Positions 26,621 through 36,954 are shown, counted from the first letter of the stretch. The stretch is DNA of 64,000 nt from Candidatus Nitrosopumilus sp. (GCF_028278985.1 NZ_JANQTA010000002.1:62001-126000), one strand, 5' to 3'. The notes: generated by a model from the sequence alone, not told the origin. Made by a program: numbers and translations.

Positions 26621-27979
26621 ATGACAAAACTATCGACGACTTTGACATTTTCTGCAATTGCATCAATTTTGATAATTGGTGGATTTGCAGCAGCAACTCC
26701 AAATGCATTTTCCACATATGGTGGATGGCATGATGATGACGATGACGATGACAATTGTGGAAATTGGAATCATGGATGGCATGATGACGATGACGATGAC
26801 AATTGTGGAAATAATGAACCAAGAGATCCATGTGATTGTGAAAGACCAGATACTCTAAAATTCACATTTTCTGCTCCCGGCAGTGAAGTAAACAGTGAAT
26901 TTAGAATTGAAGTATACAAGAAAACAGACCATGTTGGAAATGAAGACAAAATACTAACTGAGATTAATTCAGTAATGCATAACCTAGAGGAACCAATTAC
27001 ACTTTCTTCTACAAGTTATCACAAAGACAAACTTCATTCAAACACAGTATTTGCTGTTTACAAAGTAGACAGTGATGAATTAGTTTCAACACTTCAAATT
27101 CACACATCATGTTCACAAGATCTTTACATTGGACAAACTGTAAGTGATAACGGATACACTCTTGAAATCACTGACGGATTGAAAGATGGAGAAACATCAA
27201 TTTCAGCATCAAATCCTTTAACATGTGGAGATGAACCAGAGCCAGAACAAACAGGTACAATAGTAGTTAGAAATGCACTAACTGTAGACAATGGTGGTCA
27301 AGCAGAATTTGCAGACTTTTCATACAAAGTAGTAGATGAATCAGGAGTAGAGTTTCCACTTACACCCGATACATTAGATCCATCTATTCATGTTGGAGAA
27401 GTTCCAAAAGGACCCTATGTCTTAATGCAGACTATTGCAGATGAAATTACAGAATCATACACTGAAGTTCTAATTACTGGAGACAAAAAATGCCCAGCTA
27501 CAACCAATGAATCATTTCTGATTAAAAAAGACAAGACTGTTTCTTGTACAATCTACAATGATGACAACGGAGATGGCAGTGGTGGAAGCATCGAACCAGG
27601 TGTAATTTTCCACTTTGACACAGTAAAGTTTGATGGAGCTGTAACAGAAGGTCAAAACGACGTATGTGATGAATTCGAAACCGAATTACCATGTGTATTT
27701 ATTCAAAACGATTTATTCCATATTGCACCAAATCTAGATGTTGATGGAGAACTTAGAGTTTCAACATTAGTGCTACTAAGTGCAGTGGGATTAGCTGATG
27801 GAGACGATACCATGCAAGACCCAGAGGCAACAACTGAATGTGTCTATAACGGTTTGGCAACATCACCAAATGGAAACGCAGCATTCAGTTTCCAATGTAG
27901 TAATTTATCTGCAAATTCAGACAAATTTAGAGCAAGTTATGCTTTAATTGAAACTCTGTTACCAGGTAATGAACTATAA
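26621..27979 (+). CDS. Secreted protein with Asp-rich tandem repeat
   Basis: ATG at 26621 (MTKLSTTLTFSAIASILIIGGFAAATPNAFS) gives a signal peptide; track start 26531 is probably too long. Confidence 0.7.
   Translation: MTKLSTTLTFSAIASILIIGGFAAATPNAFSTYGGWHDDDDDDDNCGNWNHGWHDDDDDDNCGNNEPRDPCDCERPDTLKFTFSAPGSEVNSEFRIEVYKKTDHVGNEDKILTEINSVMHNLEEPITLSSTSYHKDKLHSNTVFAVYKVDSDELVSTLQIHTSCSQDLYIGQTVSDNGYTLEITDGLKDGETSISASNPLTCGDEPEPEQTGTIVVRNALTVDNGGQAEFADFSYKVVDESGVEFPLTPDTLDPSIHVGEVPKGPYVLMQTIADEITESYTEVLITGDKKCPATTNESFLIKKDKTVSCTIYNDDNGDGSGGSIEPGVIFHFDTVKFDGAVTEGQNDVCDEFETELPCVFIQNDLFHIAPNLDVDGELRVSTLVLLSAVGLADGDDTMQDPEATTECVYNGLATSPNGNAAFSFQCSNLSANSDKFRASYALIETLLPGNEL
26723..26812 (+). repeat. 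Two imperfect tandem copies encoding GWHDDDD(D)DDNCGN
   Basis: ggatggcatgatga(tga)cgatgacgatgacaattgtggaaat at 26723-26764 and 26774-26812. Confidence 0.85.
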
Positions 27980-28061
27980 CCACACTTTCTTTTTTTATTT
28001 TTTTAAAATAATTTTAAGTCGTAAATATTAACGAAAAAATTCATTAGTTATCCTAAGTTTT

Positions 28062-29852
28062 CTAAGGAGGCACTACTTGTAATATTGCTTCCTGTAGGGG
28101 CCCCATAGTAAATGAATTATCATCTACAGAACCCTCAGCTAACAAATACATGACATACATTTGTTCAGTAGTAACTGTCGGGGCAGTTGCATCAAATGAA
28201 ATAGTAATTCCACCATTTGTTAAATCTGCACTAACATCTCCAATAATTTGTGATGAAGTATCTCCGAATTGCTGATAACTAGTTGTAAAATCCCCATGTC
28301 CATCAATACTGGGCTCATTTACAACCCATCCTTTAGGAATGTTAATGATTAGTCTAGAGGTATCATCGATTTTATGAGATGTACCAGCTTCCAAATCAGC
28401 TAAGACAACATTAAACGAAGTAGAAGTGCCAGAAACGATTCCAGTTTTGTTAGATATCATATCATCTTTGCTTACAGAATCTACTACTTCTGACAAATAG
28501 ACATTAGCTAATGCAGTCTGTCCATTATCAAAGGATGATCCATATCCAGCTTTTCCAAATTGTCCAACTGTAGTGTATACATTTCCATGAACAATGACAG
28601 ATGATAATGTATCAGAGGATCCTGCAAGTCTATCAGCATTTACCAGAGCATTAAATGGGAATACTGAAAATGGAGGAATTCTGACTGGATTAGTCGTATC
28701 TGTCCAAACCAATTGGTTATGTTCAGGACAAGACCAATTATCAGGTGTTGGTGACACTGTTTCAGGATTACAAAGGTCAGAACCACTTCCAGCTCTGAAC
28801 ATAATGTCATTGTTGTTCGTTCTAGGACTGATGAGACTGATGACAACTTTGCTAACATACATGTCCTGATCAGTAGGATTTACAATATTTGCACCCCATA
28901 ATGCCTTATGAGTTTCAGAAGTTCCATCACCCAGAGGAGAAGGAACTGTCAAGAAAATTTCAGGACGAGAAAGTAAATCCTGTGTTAAAACAATCGTTGG
29001 AGTAGATGAAGTATCACCACTTTCATCTTCACGTAAAACACTTGTGTCAGATGCAGTGTTGCTTTGAACAAAATTATTGTTTGCATCTAGACCTGTTGCA
29101 AAATTTGAAAAATCTACTTGAGTGTCAGCAGTTCCATCAATTGTATAATCCCATAAGAACAAAAATGATTCTCCTGGAATCAAATCAACTGATGCCAAAT
29201 TTGGTGTAGATGAAGCAGTGACAGCTGCAGGAGGATTAGCAGAGATAGTAGAAGGAGTTACATCATCAATTGGGAGTTGACCTATGTTAGTTACTACCAT
29301 TCCAATTGTCACATTTTGTCCCAATACTACATCAGGAGGATCAGTTACAAGTACAGAACGTAAAGCATTTGATGATGAACCACCAGGTCCAACTTCTAAT
29401 TCTGCAATTTCAATGGTTCCCAGTGAAGAAACAACTTTGATATCATATGTATCAGGAGTCATTTGTAAAATTTGAGAATTTAAAATTTGGGTTGTTGAAC
29501 CGCCCGTAACAAATGAATCAGCATAATCAATTGTATATCTTGCAGCAGGTGCATCTGACAAAGTTTTGTTAATTATCCACATACTAGATATTTCAACAGG
29601 GTTTTGACCAAGATTAGTTACTGCAATATCCAAATGATTATTTGCATCAGTTGAAACTGCTATTCCAAAACGTTCTTGGAATTTTTTGATTTCAACATCT
29701 GTTACCATTCGTTGAGTTGTTACAATATCAGTCTGGGCATCTAATGCCAAACTTAGTACAGAGAATCCAGCTACCATGAGTACTGTGAAGAATAATGCTC
29801 CTACTACAGAGGATAATCCACGCCTGTTTTGAGGAAAATAACAAGATTTCAT
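28062..29852 (-). CDS. Large pilin-like secreted protein
   Basis: Class III-type N-terminus NRRGLSSVVGALFFTVLMVAGFSVLSLAL followed by a long ectodomain. Confidence 0.7.
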   Translation of the reverse strand: MKSCYFPQNRRGLSSVVGALFFTVLMVAGFSVLSLALDAQTDIVTTQRMVTDVEIKKFQERFGIAVSTDANNHLDIAVTNLGQNPVEISSMWIINKTLSDAPAARYTIDYADSFVTGGSTTQILNSQILQMTPDTYDIKVVSSLGTIEIAELEVGPGGSSSNALRSVLVTDPPDVVLGQNVTIGMVVTNIGQLPIDDVTPSTISANPPAAVTASSTPNLASVDLIPGESFLFLWDYTIDGTADTQVDFSNFATGLDANNNFVQSNTASDTSVLREDESGDTSSTPTIVLTQDLLSRPEIFLTVPSPLGDGTSETHKALWGANIVNPTDQDMYVSKVVISLISPRTNNNDIMFRAGSGSDLCNPETVSPTPDNWSCPEHNQLVWTDTTNPVRIPPFSVFPFNALVNADRLAGSSDTLSSVIVHGNVYTTVGQFGKAGYGSSFDNGQTALANVYLSEVVDSVSKDDMISNKTGIVSGTSTSFNVVLADLEAGTSHKIDDTSRLIINIPKGWVVNEPSIDGHGDFTTSYQQFGDTSSQIIGDVSADLTNGGITISFDATAPTVTTEQMYVMYLLAEGSVDDNSFTMGPLQEAILQVVPP

Positions 29853-30553
29853 TGAGCGCTACCACTCTCAAGTAAGAACTCTACAGGTTGAACGCTTCCA
29901 ACATTTAGTAAAACTCCAATTCCACTATTGAGAGCAATATCAGCATCATCAGGTCCTAATTTTACAAGGATATGTACAATTTCTCCACTTTGAATTTCAG
30001 TATTTTCATTTTGAATTATTGGAGTACTTCCAGTTGGTAAAATTGAAAACATTCCATCTGCCGGGTAATCACGAGTTGGACCAGACAAATCATTAGTTGA
30101 TGCATCTAACTGTACACCAGATGTAGCAGAATCCCAAGAATGGGGAACATTATTGATTACAACGTCTTCTAGAAACATTGATTCTAAACTATTATTTTGA
30201 ATTCTCATCACAATGAACTCAGTTCCTCCGCTTTCCGGAATCTCATTTACATCAATTGCACATGTAGTACCACACAAAAACGAATTAATTGCATTTTCAT
30301 TATCCACATCTGGAATCATCAACAACGTAGATGAATCACGTGTGTCATATGCTAATAATAAAATATTCAGAGATGAAGAATCCAATGTAGAGATAGTACC
30401 AAGATTTCCGTCAACAAATGCATCATTCATAAAATAAGTTAAGGTACTTGCACCAGTCACAGTGATTCCCATCAACATCATGGTACTAATAATATCCGTA
30501 ACTCCACGACGGGTGGAAAAAATATTTTTTCTAGTAGATTTTTTCTGAAACAT
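29849..30553 (-). CDS. Pilin-like protein
   Basis: TRRGVTDIISTMMLMGITVTGASTLTYFM; 4-nt overlap with the next gene. Confidence 0.7.
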   Translation of the reverse strand: MFQKKSTRKNIFSTRRGVTDIISTMMLMGITVTGASTLTYFMNDAFVDGNLGTISTLDSSSLNILLLAYDTRDSSTLLMIPDVDNENAINSFLCGTTCAIDVNEIPESGGTEFIVMRIQNNSLESMFLEDVVINNVPHSWDSATSGVQLDASTNDLSGPTRDYPADGMFSILPTGSTPIIQNENTEIQSGEIVHILVKLGPDDADIALNSGIGVLLNVGSVQPVEFLLESGSAQ

Positions 30554-30567
30554 TTTTGTTAAATCAC

Positions 30568-31089
30568 CTATGTGTTAAATGGACTAGCCACAGTTGTGAA
30601 GAAATTTCCTCGATTAGTAGTCAAGGATATTTTATAATCTGAATCTACATAAGATGCATCGTTCCATACACCTGTTCCTTGTAAAACAATTTCGGAATCA
30701 TCTGCACCGTCAATTGTTATTTGTTCAGTATTTTTGATTTGGATTATTTGGTTAACATCAACCCAATTTGCAATTATTTCTTGATTATCAACTTTCATTA
30801 TGGTAACGGTAGAAATTGAAGATTCTACAGTTCCAATGTTGGCCAAGTTCATTATCAAATTATCAGTATTAGGCTCAAAACGAATGTGTTCAAAAACAAT
30901 ATCCTCTCTATGAATTTCATTTTTTACTGGTTCGTGAAATGACAAATCATAGGTAAATGCACTAATGCTATCCATTCCATTAAACAAGATTACAGAACCA
31001 ACTGAACTTACAATTCCTAGGATGACTACACTGCCCATGACTTGACTAACAGCACGCCTATTTCGTGCAAATTTTGAGACATTTCTCAC
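30568..31089 (-). CDS. Pilin-like protein
   Basis: NRRAVSQVMGSVVILGIVSSVGSVILF. Confidence 0.7.
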   Translation of the reverse strand: MRNVSKFARNRRAVSQVMGSVVILGIVSSVGSVILFNGMDSISAFTYDLSFHEPVKNEIHREDIVFEHIRFEPNTDNLIMNLANIGTVESSISTVTIMKVDNQEIIANWVDVNQIIQIKNTEQITIDGADDSEIVLQGTGVWNDASYVDSDYKISLTTNRGNFFTTVASPFNT

Positions 31090-32246
31090 TTTTTACCACC
31101 TTTTTTTGCATATGATTTTTTGACATATTCTTCAACACGTGAAATTATTTGAGAGAAATCAGATTCAGAAATCAAATTAATTCCATAATGCTCACCAAGA
31201 CTTTCAACACCATCATTGATTCCAGAAACTGTAACAAGCAATGTGTTTGTAGGATCAATGTCTAATTTTGGCACCAGAATAGAATTCATGTCAGATTGAT
31301 CAATTCCATTAGATTGATTTTTTATGAATATCAGAATTGTTTGGTTTGTTTCCTTGCTCTTTCCATAAATTGGAATTTCATGTACATTGCCACTTTTTCC
31401 TTTAATTGAGACATTAAGTTTAGCATTAAAATTAAATCCTTGTAGAAGTTTCAGCAATTCATCTTTGATTTGTGTGGTATCTGAATTGACAGAAATATCT
31501 GAATTCTTTAATTTGTAGCTAAATGTAGTAACAAATTGTCCAGAATTTGTATCAAAATCATGTTCATGTTTTCTACAGTGTAGTTTGATTACTGCATTAT
31601 CAAATTTTTCAGAACAATCATTGCATTGATACCACATGGCAGGAATTCTAATTTCTTTATCAAAATTCTTTATAGTTTTTTTACAGGAAGGACAAATAGA
31701 ATTTTCCGGATCAGCAAAATCAAAATTAGTGCTTTCAGTAATAAACCCACAAGCCTTGTGCTCAAATAAATTCAGTTTCTCTACACTCATTGAATGGCAT
31801 TTTGGACAATACAATCGAACACTAGATGAAAAAGTATCCGGATGTATTGGACATACAATTAATTTTTCATAAACTTGCTTTTCTAAGATTCCATCAGCAA
31901 CAAGGCCATCAAGGTAACCTACATTGTCTTGAACTTCACCAATTTTTGAAAGGAGTGGATAAAACATACGACCCTCGTTGTAGTCCACAAAAGGTTTGAT
32001 AGTTTTATCATCTAACTTTTGAATCTCTTGAATTAATTGTACAGATTTGCTAGTAGATGGTTTAGGCAAATCAGGCTCAGATGTAATCAATTCCTCAATT
32101 GGAGGATCTTTAGTTTTAGCCTCAGATTCGTTAGGATGTCCTTTGAAAATGGATGAAATATTGTCCAATCCACCAATTTTGTGCTCAGATTTTGATTCTA
32201 ATTTCCCAGTATCCTTGCCAGATTTTCTTCCGAACGTTATAGACAC
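31086..32246 (-). CDS. Multi-zinc-cluster protein (TackOD1-like?) with C-terminal restriction-endonuclease-fold-like segment
   Basis: CPIHP...CPKCH...CPSCK...CNDC clusters; C-terminal TILIFIKNQSNGIDQSDMNSILVPKLDIDPTNTLLVTVSGINDGVESLGEHYGINLIS resembles Mrr-like cores. Confidence 0.55.
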   Translation of the reverse strand: MSITFGRKSGKDTGKLESKSEHKIGGLDNISSIFKGHPNESEAKTKDPPIEELITSEPDLPKPSTSKSVQLIQEIQKLDDKTIKPFVDYNEGRMFYPLLSKIGEVQDNVGYLDGLVADGILEKQVYEKLIVCPIHPDTFSSSVRLYCPKCHSMSVEKLNLFEHKACGFITESTNFDFADPENSICPSCKKTIKNFDKEIRIPAMWYQCNDCSEKFDNAVIKLHCRKHEHDFDTNSGQFVTTFSYKLKNSDISVNSDTTQIKDELLKLLQGFNFNAKLNVSIKGKSGNVHEIPIYGKSKETNQTILIFIKNQSNGIDQSDMNSILVPKLDIDPTNTLLVTVSGINDGVESLGEHYGINLISESDFSQIISRVEEYVKKSYAKKGGKK

Positions 32247-32325
32247 CCCTCATAACATATGATCACATAACTTACCATGGTGTGTATTTTACTTGAAAGA
32301 AGAGTAAAAGGCAAATGTTGTTCAT

Positions 32326-33996
32326 TTGGACGAACAAGCGTTAAAACGCATTATTTACTCACAGATACCTGAATTGAAGTTTACTATAATCAAGGATAAA
32401 TTGTCTGTGTTAGAAAAATTACAGACAGATTCTAAAATATTCACAAAATCTAAAAAGACATTACAAAAACCAAAGAGAGTAAATTCAAATCAAAAAGAAA
32501 AAAAAGTTCCACAATTCATGACATTATCTAAATTAGATTGGGATAGAAATGAAATTCATGCAGGAGTAATCAAAGATCCTACTGCAAAAGGAGGATTAAG
32601 ATATCAAATTATCGAACCAGTATTATCTGAAAGAGAACTAAAAGCATTTGAAATAATCAAAAAATTACTCATTACAGAATTAACAGTATCTCTAAATGAC
32701 ATTAAATCAAAAAAAGATGCTGAAAGAAGACTCAAAAAGAAAATCATATCCATGGTAAAAAAATACAGATTAAACATTCCACCAAAAAATATTGCAAAAA
32801 TCAATTATTTTGCAATTAGGGATTTTGTACATCTTGGAAAAATTGAACCTCTAATGAGAGACCATATGATAGAAGAAATTAGCTGTGATGGAACAAATAT
32901 TCCCATCTACATTTGGCACAGAGAATTTGAATCAATGCCTACAAACATTATTTTTGAAAAAGATTCAGAGTTGAACAATTTTTCAAGAAAGATGGCATAC
33001 ATCTGTGGAAAACATGTGTCCATGGCAGACCCAATTATTGATGCATCATTACCTGATGGAAGTAGAATAAATCTCACTTTAGGTCATGAAATCACAAAAA
33101 GAGGTAGTACATTTACAATCAGACGATTTAGAGCCGATCCTATTACAATTATTGATTTGATCAAATTCGGAACAATTTCAGTGGATATCGCAGCCTACAT
33201 GTGGTTTCTCGCTGAAAAACGTGCTACAATGCTTATTGCAGGAGGTACTGCCAGTGGAAAAACTACTGCACTAAATGCACTTGCATCATTTATCAGACCA
33301 GGGCAAAAAGTTGTCAGTATTGAAGATACTCAGGAATTGAATCTCCCACATGAGAATTGGATTCCAGCAGTATCTCGTCAGAATTTTACAGATACTCAAA
33401 TTGGTGAAATTAATCAATTCGATCTTCTAAGAGCAGCACTAAGGCAAAGACCAGATATCATTATTGTAGGAGAAACAAGAGGAAGAGAGGCCTATACATT
33501 ATTCCAGGCCATGGCAACAGGACACGGAGGATTCTCGTCAATTCACGCAGATTCTGTTGATGCAACATTAACAAGATTAACGTCATCTCCAATGGATGTT
33601 CCAAAAGCATTGATTTCAAATAGTTTGGATTTGATTACCTTGCAATTAAAAATTAGAGTTGGAGATAAATCAGCTAGAAGAATCATTCAGGTTTCTGAAA
33701 TTGATGGAATTGATGAAAACACAGGTCAAATTAAAACACATGAAATTTTCAAATGGAATCCACGTACTGATACACATGACTATTTGGGAGACAGTGTTGT
33801 TTTCAAAAAAATCACTGAAAGAGATGGAGATTCAGAAGAAAAAATCAATTATGAACTAACTAAACGAAGAGCAGCATTAGAATGGATGGTCAAAAATGAC
33901 ATCAGAGACCATAAAGATGTAACATCAAATATTATGGATTATTATGCGGATCCTGAAAGATTCTATGAACATAAAAGACTAGAGGTAGAGTTATGA
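32326..33996 (+). CDS. Type II/IV secretion (pilus) ATPase
   Basis: Walker A GGTASGKTT, IEDTQEL, RPDIIIVGETRGREAYTLFQAMATGHGGFSSIHAD. Confidence 0.9.
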   Translation: MDEQALKRIIYSQIPELKFTIIKDKLSVLEKLQTDSKIFTKSKKTLQKPKRVNSNQKEKKVPQFMTLSKLDWDRNEIHAGVIKDPTAKGGLRYQIIEPVLSERELKAFEIIKKLLITELTVSLNDIKSKKDAERRLKKKIISMVKKYRLNIPPKNIAKINYFAIRDFVHLGKIEPLMRDHMIEEISCDGTNIPIYIWHREFESMPTNIIFEKDSELNNFSRKMAYICGKHVSMADPIIDASLPDGSRINLTLGHEITKRGSTFTIRRFRADPITIIDLIKFGTISVDIAAYMWFLAEKRATMLIAGGTASGKTTALNALASFIRPGQKVVSIEDTQELNLPHENWIPAVSRQNFTDTQIGEINQFDLLRAALRQRPDIIIVGETRGREAYTLFQAMATGHGGFSSIHADSVDATLTRLTSSPMDVPKALISNSLDLITLQLKIRVGDKSARRIIQVSEIDGIDENTGQIKTHEIFKWNPRTDTHDYLGDSVVFKKITERDGDSEEKINYELTKRRAALEWMVKNDIRDHKDVTSNIMDYYADPERFYEHKRLEVEL

Positions 33997-34916
33997 ATTT
34001 AGCAGGAGCTAAACAAAAAAACAAAAACAACGAAGAATCAGTTGGGCAAATCCATGTGTTTAGCTACAAGATTCTCAATGAACATGTAAAATTTTTACAT
34101 CCAAAATTAAGAACACTGGAAAAATCTATCAAGCAAGCAATGATGCCAATCCCATTTGAGGTGTATGTTGCAAGCATGGTTTTTTTCAGTATGATAGCAG
34201 CTGCATGTGGTGCAGTAATGGGATTTGTTGCCTCACAGTTTATCAACATTCAACCTGCTAGCATAGGCTTGATTCTACCATTATTGACAGGTTTGATGTT
34301 ATTTGGAATGACATTTGGTGTGCTCCAAGCAATTCCTGCCATTAGAGTAAAAAACAGAGCATCAAAACTAGTTGAAGAAATTCCACATTTTATTGGATAC
34401 ATGTCAACTCTAGCTACAAGTGGATTAACATTAGAAGGAATTTTCAAGGCAATTGCAAAAGAAGAGACTGATGAGGATATTGTAAAAGATGCAAGATTCA
34501 TTGTAAGAAATATCGATATTTTGGGAATGGATTTGATCAGTGCAATCAAAGATTTGATTCACAGGACTCCAACTGGACCATATTCAGAATTGTTAGAGGG
34601 TGCAATTGTCACAGTTCAATCAGGAGGAGATCTTAAAGAATACTTTAACGCAACTGCAAAGGTTCAGTTAGAAGAAAAAAAGATGTTAATGCAAAAAACT
34701 ACCGAATCATTAGGTAGTGTTGCTGAAATTTACACAATTCTATTGATAGTTTTTCCACTTCTTGCAGTAATTATGCTATCAATTATGGGAATTATGAGTC
34801 CTGATCTTGCAGGATTTGATTTGCTTACACTAATGAACATTCTAACATTTGCAGTAATTCCACTTAGTGGAGTACTGATGCTGGTAATGATGGATACGAT
34901 GGTTCCAAAGAGGTAG
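33993..34916 (+). CDS. TadC/GspF-like pilus platform membrane protein
   Basis: IPHFIGYMSTLATSGLTLEGIFKAIA and multiple TM helices; 4-nt overlap with the ATPase. Confidence 0.8.
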   Translation: MNLAGAKQKNKNNEESVGQIHVFSYKILNEHVKFLHPKLRTLEKSIKQAMMPIPFEVYVASMVFFSMIAAACGAVMGFVASQFINIQPASIGLILPLLTGLMLFGMTFGVLQAIPAIRVKNRASKLVEEIPHFIGYMSTLATSGLTLEGIFKAIAKEETDEDIVKDARFIVRNIDILGMDLISAIKDLIHRTPTGPYSELLEGAIVTVQSGGDLKEYFNATAKVQLEEKKMLMQKTTESLGSVAEIYTILLIVFPLLAVIMLSIMGIMSPDLAGFDLLTLMNILTFAVIPLSGVLMLVMMDTMVPKR

Positions 34917-34919
34917 AAG

Positions 34920-35828
34920 ATGCAAAGATCAGATAAACCAAGAAAAAAATTAAGGGAAATTCAACCAAAAAAATCTATTCTTGAAAATAATATTGTAAAG
35001 ACTGCAGGATTTTCAATTGTTGCAGCAATCAGCGTAATTGCAATGAGTTTCTATTTTTCAGAATTTTCAGAATCTACAACTATTAGAGATGTAGGATTAA
35101 TTTTTGGAATTTTAGTAGGAGTTATTCCACTAACAATTCATCAACTAAGAGAAGTTCAAAGAAAAGATAGTATAGATAGAAATCTTCCAGTGTTCTTACT
35201 AGCATTACTAAGTTCTGTGCAAAGTGGTGCAAACCTCATCAAGGCCATTGAGCAGGCTGCAGACAGAAATCTAGGAGCATTGACGCCTGAATTAAGGAAT
35301 TTGAGAGCAAATTTGAGTTGGGGAACACCTCCTGAAGAAGCCTTTGAGAATTTTGCATCAAGAACTGGGACTCGAGTTTCTAGACGTGTAACTGTATTGT
35401 TAGAGATGGCAATGAAGATTGGAGGAGATGTAACTGAAAACTTGGAAATGATTCAAAAGCATGTTTCAGAAATGCAGAATTTAGAAAAGAGTAGAAAGTC
35501 AGCTCTTCAACCATACACTTACACAATTTACATTTCATTTGGAGTATTTCTTGCAGTTTCAGTATTACTGACATCTAGTTTCTTTACAGAAATTGAAAAA
35601 GTACAAGAAAGTCTAAACACAATGCCAAACGCTCAAGGTAGTTTGTTTGGTTCATTAGCTACAATGGAGATTGAAAAATTAGAATCTGCATTGTTCAACA
35701 TGGCAATTATTGAAGCAGTGTTTGGAGGTCTTGCGGCAGGAAAAATTGGATCAGGATCGTATGTTGCAGGTACAAAACATGTAGTTGTAATGATAATTAT
35801 CTCAGTAATTGCATTTAATGTAATGTAG
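34920..35828 (+). CDS. Second TadC/GspF-like pilus platform membrane protein
   Basis: LPVFLLALLSSVQSGANLIKAIEQAADRNLG... T2SSF-like. Confidence 0.8.
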   Translation: MQRSDKPRKKLREIQPKKSILENNIVKTAGFSIVAAISVIAMSFYFSEFSESTTIRDVGLIFGILVGVIPLTIHQLREVQRKDSIDRNLPVFLLALLSSVQSGANLIKAIEQAADRNLGALTPELRNLRANLSWGTPPEEAFENFASRTGTRVSRRVTVLLEMAMKIGGDVTENLEMIQKHVSEMQNLEKSRKSALQPYTYTIYISFGVFLAVSVLLTSSFFTEIEKVQESLNTMPNAQGSLFGSLATMEIEKLESALFNMAIIEAVFGGLAAGKIGSGSYVAGTKHVVVMIIISVIAFNVM

Positions 35829-35995
35829 ATTACACTTTAGACATTTTTCAAAAAGAATTGTTCAAAATGCAAATTATATTTCTCATGTTAATAATTTATG
35901 AAAAATAATATTTTGTCTGTAAAATAAATCACAACAGAATTTTGTGTGTTAGTTTTAGCACAAGCAGATCTTTTAGTTCTCATTTGTTTTTACTA

Positions 35996-36011
35996 TTTCC
36001 AGATATGGGAA
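35996..36011 (+). promoter_or_regulatory. TTTCCA-N4-TGGRAA palindrome
   Basis: tttccagatatgggaa. Confidence 0.55.
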
Positions 36012-36100
36012 TGAATCAAAGCATCATACTAAGAATTTATTCGAAAGTGCTAAATGCAATCACGCAAAATGAGCCTAGGTTAGAGGAGATTAGAGTTTGA
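36005..36100 (+). CDS. Possible 31-aa upstream ORF coupled to the TrmB regulator
   Basis: MGMNQSIILRIYSKVLNAITQNEPRLEEIRV*; TGA overlaps the TTG start at 36097. Confidence 0.35.
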   Translation: MGMNQSIILRIYSKVLNAITQNEPRLEEIRV

Positions 36101-36954
36101 AAATGATGTCTTATCAGGATCAAGTCAGTGGCATTGCAGCAGAACTAGAAGAGATTTTAGACTTAGATGATCTAGAGGCAAAAGTATATCTCAACTTACT
36201 AAGAGCAGGACCAATTACTGCAAGTGCACTTGCAAAAGAATTAGACATTGACAGAGCAAGAATGTATAGAACAGTAGACAAGCTTGTTAGCAGAAATATT
36301 ATCTCAACCACTTTGTCTAGTCCAAAATTATGTATTGCAGCTGATCCTCATGATGCATTAAAAATTGCATTAGGTAAAAAAGAAGATGAAGTAAATAAAA
36401 TCAAAAAATCAGGTGAAGCAATTATTGATAAAATCAATAACGAAATAACAACAAATCAAATCAGTACAGTTCCAACATTTAGAGTTGTTCAAGGAAGACA
36501 AAACATCTATGCAGATATTGCACAAATGATTGAAGAAACAACTGATACAATTTACATTGCAACAACACTTGATGATGTATCAAGAATGTATCATAGTACA
36601 ATTCCAGAAAAAATTAGCGTTTGTGAAAAGAATGGTGGTAAAGTTAGATTACTAGTAGATATGACAGACCCAAAGCTTACACCATTTGTTAAACGATTCA
36701 ATGCAACTGAAACAAAAATTGGAGAACTACCATCCAAAGGAAGAATGGTTGTGCAACAAAATAAAAAAATGATTATGTCGGACTCTGCATCTTCGGTTCA
36801 ACAAGCAAGTTCAGATACAGACTTTTCACTTTGTACAAATTCCACTGAAATGGTAGAAAACATATTCACATTATGCTCATTTTTGTGGAATGCATCAAAA
36901 CCACTGAAAACCATTGATGTCAAGAATTTTGTTAAAAAATCAAGGGCTGCATAA
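36097..36954 (+). CDS. TrmB-family transcriptional regulator
   Basis: N-terminal wHTH LEAKVYLNLLRAGPITASALAKELDIDRARMYRTVDKLVSRNII plus C-terminal sensor-like domain. Confidence 0.85.
   Translation: MKMMSYQDQVSGIAAELEEILDLDDLEAKVYLNLLRAGPITASALAKELDIDRARMYRTVDKLVSRNIISTTLSSPKLCIAADPHDALKIALGKKEDEVNKIKKSGEAIIDKINNEITTNQISTVPTFRVVQGRQNIYADIAQMIEETTDTIYIATTLDDVSRMYHSTIPEKISVCEKNGGKVRLLVDMTDPKLTPFVKRFNATETKIGELPSKGRMVVQQNKKMIMSDSASSVQQASSDTDFSLCTNSTEMVENIFTLCSFLWNASKPLKTIDVKNFVKKSRAA

Noticed and set aside
26542-26858. His-rich and Met-rich overlapping ORFs at the Asp repeat
   Set aside because: Other frames of the Asp repeat; repetitive composition is a by-product of the repeat.
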